NCBI GenBank assembly: GCA_003567075.1
Contig: PXAU01000164.1
Location: forward strand, 1-5,543
DNA: 5,543 bases
Direction of reading: 5' to 3'
Source: Trueperaceae bacterium
GTDB taxonomy: Bacteria > Deinococcota > Deinococci > Deinococcales > Trueperaceae
The translations under genes and the position numbers were made by a program. Shown one piece after another: positions 1 to 5,089 of this stretch. Within the stretch, counting starts at the first letter, position 1. Each line of letters opens with the position of its first letter. Under the pieces are notes generated by a model, which was not told where the DNA came from, did no database searches, and saw only the letters and a list, made by a program, of their open reading frames with translations.

Positions 1-1047
1 GACGAATCGCACGTGATGCTGCCGCAGATCCGCGGGATGTACAACGGCGACAGGGCCCGCAAGCAGACGCTGGTCGATTACGGCTTCCGCCTGCCGGCCG
101 CGCTCGACAACCGCCCGCTCACGCAGGACGAGTTCCTGGCGCGGGTGGGGCAGGCCGTCTTCGTCTCCGCCACCCCGGGCGACCAGGAGCAGGGCCTCTC
201 CGATCAGGTGGCCGAGCAGGTGATCCGGCCCACCGGCCTGGTCGACCCTGCCGTCCAGGTGAAGCCCAGCCGCGGCCAGATCGACGACCTGCTGTTCGCG
301 GCGCGCGAGCGCGCGACCCGCAGCGAGCGCACGCTCGTGACCACGCTGACGAAGCGCATGGCCGAGGACCTGACCGAGTACCTGGCCGAGCAGGGCGTGC
401 GGGTGCGTTACATGCACTCCGACATCGACGCGGTCGAGCGCCAGGTGATCATCCGCGACCTGCGTCTGGGGCACTTCGACGTGCTGGTGGGCATCAACCT
501 GCTGCGCGAAGGGCTCGACCTGCCCGAGGTGTCGCTGGTGGCCATCCTTGACGCCGACAAGACCGGCTTCCTGCGCAGCGAGCGCTCGCTGATCCAGACC
601 ATCGGCCGCGCCGCACGCAACCTGCGCGGCGAGGTGTTCCTGTACGCCGACGTCGTGTCCGAGGCGATGCGCGCGGCCATCGACGAGACCGACCGGCGCC
701 GCAGCAAGCAGCTGGCCTACAACGCCGAGCACGGCATCACCCCGGAGACCATCACCAAGCGCATCCAGGAGGTCATCCGGGGTGAGCGCGAGGAGGCCGC
801 GCCGGCGCGCCCGGTCGACCCGTGGGAGCGCGAGCTGCTCGAGGACGACGTGCGCCAGGAGCTGGCGCTGCTCGAGAACGAGATGTGGCAGGCTTCGGAG
901 GCGCTCGACTTCGAGAAGGCGGCGGCCGTGCGCGACCGCATCCGCGAGCTCGAGGCGCGGCTCGAGGGGCGCGCGGTGCACCTGCCCAGCATCCCCGGCA
1001 GCCCCGGGCCGGCGGCGCGCCGCGGCGGCAAGCGGGTGCGCGCGTGA
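1..1047 (+). CDS. uvrB: UvrABC system protein B, C-terminal half (5' end outside window)
   Basis: UvrB is the damage-verifying helicase of nucleotide excision repair. It is loaded on DNA by UvrA and recruits UvrC for incision. The reading frame is open from base 1 and begins with D-E-S-H, the helicase motif II. In E. coli UvrB (673 aa) this lies near residue 338, so about half the protein is missing upstream. Fragment residues 1-21 (DESHVMLPQIRGMYNGDRARK), the VSATPG segment, the LVTTLTKRMAEDLTEYL segment, motif V (VGINLLREGLDLPE, 163-176) and motif VI (QTIGRAARN, 199-207, with the arginine finger) are all intact. Residues about 288-322 form the UVR domain (ALDFEKAAAVRDRIRELE) that contacts UvrC. 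A basic, Pro/Gly-rich tail of about 26 residues follows. Its TGA overlaps the GTG of the next gene. The resemblance is strongest to Thermus-type UvrB as remembered. I see no frameshift or lost motif. Confidence 0.97.
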   Translation, partial: DESHVMLPQIRGMYNGDRARKQTLVDYGFRLPAALDNRPLTQDEFLARVGQAVFVSATPGDQEQGLSDQVAEQVIRPTGLVDPAVQVKPSRGQIDDLLFAARERATRSERTLVTTLTKRMAEDLTEYLAEQGVRVRYMHSDIDAVERQVIIRDLRLGHFDVLVGINLLREGLDLPEVSLVAILDADKTGFLRSERSLIQTIGRAARNLRGEVFLYADVVSEAMRAAIDETDRRRSKQLAYNAEHGITPETITKRIQEVIRGEREEAAPARPVDPWERELLEDDVRQELALLENEMWQASEALDFEKAAAVRDRIRELEARLEGRAVHLPSIPGSPGPAARRGGKRVRA

Positions 1048-2600
1048 GGCTGTTCTCACCGACGTGGCGCGAGCGCCGCCGGTTCGTGGCCCCGTTGCTG
1101 GCGCTGCTCGTGGCGTGCTTCGCAGCGGCGCAGCCGTACGCCGCCGACGGCGGCTTCGATCGACCGCGCGAGGCCTTCGGGCTGGTCCGCGCCAGCCTCG
1201 CTGGCGCGATCGACGCTGGCCAGCCGAGGCTGCTCGTCGGCGACACGAGCGGCGTGCGGTTGCTCGACCTGCAGCCCGGACAGGCGCTCGACGACGCACC
1301 CAGCCGCTGGCTTGCGCAGGATGCGGTGATCCGGGGGGTGGCCGCGGCGTCGGGGTGGCGAGCGGACGGTGCGGCCGTGTACGCCTGGTACCTGCGCGAT
1401 CCGCGCACCGGGCGCTACGAGTACCACTGGCAGTGGGGCGAGGCGCGCGCCGACCTGCTCGACGCTCCGCAGGCCCTCGATCTGGCGCTGTTCGTCGGCC
1501 CCGCGGGGCCCGAGGCCTGGGTGGCCGTACCCGGCGTCGCCGGTGGCCGCCTCGAGCGCTACCGTTGGGGCGTCGACGCGCCCGAGGTGATGGTGCGTAG
1601 CGATCGGAGCGTGGCCTCGCCGGTGCTGGCTCGCGGGCCCACGGGCGAACGCCACCTGGCCTACCTCGAGGGCGCCACGATCGACACGCCCATCGGCATC
1701 AGCGCCGAATGGCGCGTTGTGTACCGCGCGCCCGACGGTAGCGAGCGCCGCTTCGAGGGTGCGCTGGCGCCGCCGGCGCGGCTGCTGCTCGACCCGGGCG
1801 AACCGGGTCTGCTGATGTGGCCACGCCAGGACGCTCATCTGATGGTGAGCGACCTCGCCGCAGCCGAGCCGGCGCGCCTGCTCGGCGAAGGGCGCGCCGT
1901 GGGCGTGGCCGGGGCACGCGCCTTCCGCGCCGTCGGCGCGAGCATCGTCGCCAGCACCTTGCCAGAACGCGGCGCGGACGCGAGCGACGACACCAACGTG
2001 GCCTGGTCGCCCGCCACGATCGACCAGGCGGCGCTGGTGCAGGCTGGCGGCGTCACCTACCTGGCTTGGTCGGGCAGCCTGGCCGGCGGCGGGAGCCGCG
2101 CCGTGAGCAGCGACGACGCGACCAGCTTCGAACCCACCTGGCGCGATCACCTCGCCGCTCGATTCGGTTGGAACCCCTGGGCGTTCGAGGAGGAGCTCGT
2201 GGGGCAGGCGACAGGTGCGCTGTTGGTGGGTGTCCTCGGCACGATGGTGCTGGTGCCGCTGCTGTGGCTGCTCACGCTGCCGCTCACGCAGCGGGTGCCC
2301 GAGCGCTGGCTGCGCTTGGCCGGCGCGGGCACGGCGACCGCCACGCTGGCGCTGTTGGGCGCGTTCGCGGCGCTACGCGCCAGCGGCCTCGGCAACGACG
2401 TGGCGCCGCTCCTGGGCGGCTGGGCCGGCTTCCTCGCCGCGCTGATCGCAGGCACGGTCGTGCCGCCGCTGGTGCTCCGACGGGTCGATCTCGAGCCGCA
2501 ACCCACGCTGCTGGCGAGCACCGGCCTGGCGTGCTTCGTCAGCCTGAGCCTGATCACCTTCCTGGCCTTCCAGCCCTGGCTCGCGGTCCTCGGCATGTGA
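1044..2600 (+). CDS. Unrecognised exported protein: beta-propeller-like outer part plus four C-terminal membrane helices
   Basis: The product is not recognised (518 aa). GTG at 1044 is chosen because it overlaps the uvrB stop (GTGA) and is followed at once by a signal-like segment: a charged n-region with R11-R12-R13, then a hydrophobic stretch at about 14-29. The frame is open further upstream, but that part is arginine-rich sequence inside the uvrB UVR region. Residues about 35-370 are hydrophilic and rich in short beta-like strands with Gly turns and Trp/Tyr (for example QPRLLVGDTSGVRLLDL and GLLMWPRQDAHLMVSDL). They include a degenerate Asp-box, S355-S-D-D-A-T-S-F362, against the consensus SxDxGxTW, which suggests a beta-propeller. 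Four hydrophobic helices follow at about 391-414, 423-444, 455-478 and 488-516, and the protein ends four to five residues after the last one. A large outer domain anchored by a C-terminal four-helix bundle is inferred. There is no clear Shine-Dalgarno before 1044, so translation is probably coupled to uvrB. No enzyme motif is seen, and function is unknown. Confidence 0.82.
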   Translation: MRLFSPTWRERRRFVAPLLALLVACFAAAQPYAADGGFDRPREAFGLVRASLAGAIDAGQPRLLVGDTSGVRLLDLQPGQALDDAPSRWLAQDAVIRGVAAASGWRADGAAVYAWYLRDPRTGRYEYHWQWGEARADLLDAPQALDLALFVGPAGPEAWVAVPGVAGGRLERYRWGVDAPEVMVRSDRSVASPVLARGPTGERHLAYLEGATIDTPIGISAEWRVVYRAPDGSERRFEGALAPPARLLLDPGEPGLLMWPRQDAHLMVSDLAAAEPARLLGEGRAVGVAGARAFRAVGASIVASTLPERGADASDDTNVAWSPATIDQAALVQAGGVTYLAWSGSLAGGGSRAVSSDDATSFEPTWRDHLAARFGWNPWAFEEELVGQATGALLVGVLGTMVLVPLLWLLTLPLTQRVPERWLRLAGAGTATATLALLGAFAALRASGLGNDVAPLLGGWAGFLAALIAGTVVPPLVLRRVDLEPQPTLLASTGLACFVSLSLITFLAFQPWLAVLGM

Positions 2601-2625
2601 CACGCGGGGCGCTTCGGTGCGCGTG
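2601..2625 (+). terminator. UUCG-loop hairpin after the membrane-protein gene, possible terminator or stabiliser
   Basis: Immediately after the TGA at 2598-2600, CACGCG (2601-2606) pairs perfectly with CGCGTG (2620-2625). After a GGG bulge (2607-2609), CGC (2610-2612) pairs with GTG (2617-2619, one G-U pair) closing a TTCG tetraloop (2613-2616). C(UUCG)G is an exceptionally stable loop. The downstream bases GTAATGTCGG lack a T-tract, so this is not a canonical intrinsic terminator. It may act as a weak terminator, a 3'-end stabiliser, or simply a structured spacer. Confidence 0.4.
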
Positions 2626-2632
2626 GTAATGT
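2624..2632 (+). promoter_or_regulatory. Putative extended -10 promoter for carD-rsmA
   Basis: TGG followed by TAATGT (2627-2632) fits an extended -10 element (TGn-TAnnnT) in an otherwise GC-rich gap. No TTGACA-like -35 sits 16-18 bases upstream (2604-2609 reads GCGGGG), which an extended -10 promoter can tolerate. Transcription would start near 2639-2640, leaving a leader of only about 11-12 nt that contains the GGAGG. The TG overlaps the 3' arm of the preceding hairpin. Confidence 0.45.
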
Positions 2633-2640
2633 CGGCGCCT

Positions 2641-2645
2641 GGAGG
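2641..2645 (+). promoter_or_regulatory. Ribosome-binding site of carD, decides the GTG start
   Basis: GGAGG ends five bases before GTG at 2651. That spacing fixes the start and gives an N-terminus (MTFEVGDHVVYP) that aligns with CarD family starts without gap. Confidence 0.8.
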
Positions 2646-2650
2646 CCCGC

Positions 2651-3148
2651 GTGACGTTCGAAGTCGGAGACCACGTCGTGTACCCGTCGCAAGGGGCTGG
2701 CGTCGTGCAGGAACGCACCACGCGCGCGGTGTTGGGCGAGACCCAGGAGTACCTCAAGATCGTCTTCGTGCGCGGCGACATGGCCGTGCTGGTGCCGCTG
2801 GAGCGCGGCCGCGAGGTGGGCTTGCGCCATACGATAGGACCAGACGAGGTCGATCGCCTGCTCGACGCGGTCGTGAAGGGCGACCTGACGCTGCCAACGC
2901 AGTGGCCGCCCCGCTACCGGGCCGAGCAGGACATCCTGTCGGCGGGCAGCGCCTACGAGCTGGCCCGCCTCATCGGAGCCCTGGCCCGGCGGGACCTGGA
3001 CAAGGGCCTGGCTGCGACGGAGCGCGAGGTGATGGAGACGGCCATGTCGATGCTCTCGAGCGAACTGGCCGTCGTGCTCGGGATCGACCTGGCGAACGCT
3101 CACGCGATGCTCGAAGCGGTGGTGAGCGAGCGTATCGTGGCGTCGTGA
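2651..3148 (+). CDS. carD: CarD/CdnL-family RNA polymerase-binding transcription regulator
   Basis: CarD binds the beta subunit of RNA polymerase and the upstream edge of the transcription bubble. It stabilises open complexes, notably at rRNA and other housekeeping promoters. The protein is 165 aa, close to the 162 aa of M. tuberculosis CarD. Residues 1 to about 55 form the RNA-polymerase-interacting Tudor-like domain (MTFEVGDHVVYPSQGAGVV and RGDMAVLVP). The rest is the helical DNA-binding domain, containing QWPPRYRAEQDIL and RRDLDKGLAATEREVM. W85 falls exactly at the Trp of the mycobacterial protein that wedges into the minor groove. R25, a polymerase-contact residue there, is also kept, but position 47, Arg in M. 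tuberculosis, is Leu here. The gene starts with GTG after a GGAGG site and has its own likely promoter. Its TGA overlaps the rsmA GTG by 4 nt, implying co-transcription and coupled translation. Family assignment is secure; target promoters here are inferred. Confidence 0.95.
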   Translation: MTFEVGDHVVYPSQGAGVVQERTTRAVLGETQEYLKIVFVRGDMAVLVPLERGREVGLRHTIGPDEVDRLLDAVVKGDLTLPTQWPPRYRAEQDILSAGSAYELARLIGALARRDLDKGLAATEREVMETAMSMLSSELAVVLGIDLANAHAMLEAVVSERIVAS

Positions 3149-4065
3149 CCGCGGCCAGAAGGCCGGCGGCCAGAAGGCCGGCGGCCACCGAGAACGGTTC
3201 GGAGCCCTTGGACGCCGCCACCGCTCGCCTGACCGCACCGTCGGTGCTCACACGCCTGCTCAGGCGCCACGGGTTGCGCGCCGACAAGCGTTTCGGACAG
3301 CACTTCCTGATCGACCCCAGCGTGATCGACGCGGTCGTGCGCGCAGCGCAGGTGAGCACCGGCGACCAGGTCTGGGAGGTCGGCCCCGGCGTGGGCGTGC
3401 TCACCCGCGCGCTCGCCGGGCGCGCGAGCGAGGTGGTGGCGATCGAGCTCGACCGACGCCTGCTGCCGCTGCTCGAGGAGACGCTGGCGGGCACCGCCAA
3501 CGTGCGCGTCCTGTGCCAGGACGCCCTTCAGGTCGACTTCGGCCAGGCCGAACCCGGCAGCTGCTTCGCCGCCAACCTGCCCTACAACGTTGGGACCGCG
3601 GTGCTCGTGCGGGTCCTCACCTCGGGCCGCTTCGACCGGATCGGCGTGCTCGTGCAGCGCGAGGTGGCCGAGCGACTGGTGGCGACGCCCGGCACGGCCG
3701 CCTACGGCTCGCTGTCGCTCTTGATCGCGCATCACGGCCGCGCCGCCATCGAGCGGCGCGTGCCGCCGGGGGCGTTCCTGCCGGCGCCGGCGGTGACCTC
3801 CGCGGTGGTGCGGATCGAGCTCGACGAAGGGGTAGCGCCCGACCCGGCGACCTTCGCCGTGGTCTGGGCAGGGTTCCGTCACCGCCGCAAGACGCTGCGG
3901 GCGAACCTCCGTCTGGCGGGCGTCCAGGACGACATCGCCACGGCCGCATTGGCCGCGCTGGGGCTCGATCCGCGGGTCCGGGCGGAGGCGCTGGACCTCG
4001 ACACGTTCAGGGCCTTGGCCGCCCGACTACCGGCCTTCGACCCGCCGAACGGCACCCCAACGTGA
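3145..4065 (+). CDS. rsmA: 16S rRNA (adenine1518-N6/adenine1519-N6) dimethyltransferase RsmA (KsgA)
   Basis: RsmA dimethylates two adjacent adenines in the 3'-terminal hairpin of 16S rRNA using S-adenosylmethionine, a late step of small-subunit assembly. With GTG at 3145 it is 306 aa, against about 270-290 for the family. Visible landmarks are RADKRFGQHFLID (about 46-58), SAM motif I E78-V-G-P-G-V-G84, the acidic E101-L-D at the end of strand 2, D126 in CQDAL, catalytic motif IV N144-L-P-Y147, F211-L-P-A-P-A-V-T-S219, and the C-terminal F244-RHRRKTLRANL. GTG overlaps the carD stop (GTGA) with only a weak Shine-Dalgarno, so translation is probably coupled. The first residues (TAARRPAARRPAATENG) are an extra tail made by a 15-bp tandem repeat. 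A TTG at 3208 (residue 22) with GGAG three bases upstream is a possible alternative start that would omit the tail. All catalytic motifs are intact. Confidence 0.95.
   Translation: MTAARRPAARRPAATENGSEPLDAATARLTAPSVLTRLLRRHGLRADKRFGQHFLIDPSVIDAVVRAAQVSTGDQVWEVGPGVGVLTRALAGRASEVVAIELDRRLLPLLEETLAGTANVRVLCQDALQVDFGQAEPGSCFAANLPYNVGTAVLVRVLTSGRFDRIGVLVQREVAERLVATPGTAAYGSLSLLIAHHGRAAIERRVPPGAFLPAPAVTSAVVRIELDEGVAPDPATFAVVWAGFRHRRKTLRANLRLAGVQDDIATAALAALGLDPRVRAEALDLDTFRALAARLPAFDPPNGTPT
3151..3186 (+). repeat. 15-bp tandem repeat, 2.4 copies, in the first codons of rsmA
   Basis: GCGGCCAGAAGGCCG occurs at 3151-3165 and again, identical, at 3166-3180, followed by a partial copy GCGGCC at 3181-3186. 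In the rsmA frame it encodes AARRP-AARRP-AA. Each unit contains the inverted repeat CGGCC-AGAA-GGCCG (3152-3165 and 3167-3180), so the mRNA can form two adjacent 5-bp hairpins just after the GTG start. Confidence 0.95.
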
Positions 4066-4074
4066 GCGCGGGGA

Positions 4075-4080
4075 TATACT
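4075..4080 (+). promoter_or_regulatory. Putative -10 element upstream of the PfkB-family kinase gene
   Basis: TATACT stands out in GC-rich surroundings ten bases after the rsmA stop. It differs from TATAAT at one position. No good -35 is seen at 16-18 bases upstream (4052-4057 reads GCACCC) and there is no TG extension, so the call rests on the -10 alone. A start near 4087 would give a leader of roughly 58 nt. Confidence 0.45.
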
Positions 4081-4090
4081 GGCCCGGAAC

Positions 4091-4131
4091 GTCGAACTCG
4101 GGCTCGACACGCCCACGGGGTAGACACCCCG
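4091..4131 (+). promoter_or_regulatory. Two small stem-loops in the leader of the kinase gene
   Basis: GTCGA (4091-4095) pairs with TCGAC (4104-4108) around an 8-nt loop. CGGGGT (4116-4121) pairs perfectly with ACCCCG (4126-4131) around the loop AGAC. The second stem ends one base before the AGGAG ribosome-binding site. No T-tract follows either stem, so they are not ordinary terminators. A competing pairing, GCCCG (4082-4086) with CGGGC (4099-4103), would break the first stem. No known riboswitch class is recognised; a role is inference only. Confidence 0.35.
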
Positions 4132-4132
4132 C

Positions 4133-4137
4133 AGGAG
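4133..4137 (+). promoter_or_regulatory. Ribosome-binding site of the kinase gene, favours ATG at 4145
   Basis: AGGAG (within AGGAGAGG, 4133-4140) ends seven bases before ATG at 4145 and only four before the in-frame TTG at 4142. ATG is the stronger codon and has the better spacing. Confidence 0.75.
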
Positions 4138-4144
4138 AGGGTTG

Positions 4145-5089
4145 ATGGCGAAGCTGATGGTGGTCGGCGATGCGACGGTCGACCAGATGTTTTTCGTTGA
4201 CGCGTTGCCGGAACCGGGGGGTGAGGTGACCGCGCTGCGCTCCGTGCTCGAACCCGGTGGCGCTGGCGGCACGTTGGCGACGGCACTCGCGCGGCTAGGG
4301 CATGACGTGACCATCGCCACGCGTGTCGGAACCGGGCCCTTCTCGGCCCTCGCCCTACGGCACGTGCAGGCGAGCGGCGTCGATCTACGCCTCCTGCAGC
4401 GCGATCAGCGGCACGAGACCAGCAGCGTCACCATCCTCGTCACGCCCGACACGCAGCGCACGATGATCTCGGCGCTCGGCGCCTCGCGCTACCTCGACTC
4501 GGCCGCGCTCGAACCGCAGCACGTGCAATCGCTCGACGCCCTCGTCATGAGCGCCTACTCGCTCGTCGCCGGCCCGCAGCGCGAGTACGCCGTGCAGGCG
4601 CTGGCTTACGCCACCGAGGGCGGGGTCACCACCTTCGTCGACATGGGCTCGGGCGCGGTCAACGCGCTCCAGGCCCGGCTCCTGCCGCTGTTGCGCGGCG
4701 TCGACTACGTGCTCATGAACGAGCGCGAGCTGTTCGCGCTCACGGGCGAGTCGACCATCTCCGAGGCGGTGACGGGGCTGCGGGCGCAAGGGCTTCAGTA
4801 CCTGGTGGTGAAGGGGGGCGAGATGGGCTCGATCGTCGTCACACCGGAGTTGACCGAGTTGGTGGAGGCGATGGAGATCGACGACGTGGTCGACACGACC
4901 GGCGCCGGCGATTACTACACCGCCGCCTTCGCTCACGGCATCCTCGCGGGCCTCGACCAGCTGCAGGCTGCCTGGCTCGGCAACGTCGCGGGGGGACTCA
5001 ACACCACCCGCGTCGGGGCCCAGAGCTATGAGCTCGACATCGCCACCCTTGAGCGCCACGCGGCGCTCGCCACCACGCGACCGGCCTGA
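4145..5089 (+). CDS. PfkB/ribokinase-family carbohydrate (or nucleoside) kinase, substrate unknown
   Basis: The product is a cytoplasmic ATP-dependent kinase of the PfkB family (314 aa, usual length about 300-330), which phosphorylates sugars, nucleosides or related alcohols. It begins with the beta strand KLMVVGDATVDQ (3-14), where D13 is in the usual substrate-contact position. Motif 1 is G38-GAGGTLATALARLG52. The middle has the N192-E-R-E195 segment near the Mg/phosphate site. Motif 2 is D250-T-T-G-A-G-D256, with D256 the catalytic base, in the expected context DTTGAGDYYTAAFAHG. An oddity is that the motif-1 Asn of ribokinase-like enzymes (GGxxxN) is Thr43. Family and catalytic machinery are clear; the substrate cannot be read from the sequence. 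The gene has its own likely promoter and leader, and its TGA overlaps the ATG of an exported peptidase gene, suggesting one transcript for both. Confidence 0.9.
   Translation: MAKLMVVGDATVDQMFFVDALPEPGGEVTALRSVLEPGGAGGTLATALARLGHDVTIATRVGTGPFSALALRHVQASGVDLRLLQRDQRHETSSVTILVTPDTQRTMISALGASRYLDSAALEPQHVQSLDALVMSAYSLVAGPQREYAVQALAYATEGGVTTFVDMGSGAVNALQARLLPLLRGVDYVLMNERELFALTGESTISEAVTGLRAQGLQYLVVKGGEMGSIVVTPELTELVEAMEIDDVVDTTGAGDYYTAAFAHGILAGLDQLQAAWLGNVAGGLNTTRVGAQSYELDIATLERHAALATTRPA

Noticed and set aside
822..1043. Upstream extension of the membrane-protein frame inside uvrB
   Set aside because: It overlaps the conserved UVR domain of UvrB and reads as arginine-rich shadow sequence. The signal segment fits a start at 1044.
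1056..2150. Long open frame of 364 codons on the minus strand opposite the membrane-protein gene
   Set aside because: GC-rich codon use on the + strand leaves few stops on the other. Its translation is low-complexity (Arg/Ala/His-rich) with no recognisable motif, while the + strand product has a signal segment and membrane helices.
2597..2602. GTGACA as a -35 element for the carD promoter
   Set aside because: It matches TTGACA at five of six positions but lies 24 bases from the -10, well beyond the usual 16-18, and it spans the stop codon of the preceding gene.
2617..3144. Upstream extension of the rsmA reading frame across carD
   Set aside because: The translated stretch is Arg/Gly/Pro-rich out-of-frame sequence of carD. 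RsmA homology begins only after the GTG at 3145, and the extension would make the protein far too long.
2147..3238. Minus-strand open frame of 363 codons opposite the carD region
   Set aside because: It runs antisense to the secure CarD gene and parts of both neighbours, and its translation shows no family motif.
4142..4144. TTG as the kinase start codon
   Set aside because: It lies only four bases from AGGAG, and the adjacent ATG at 4145 has better spacing and is the stronger start.
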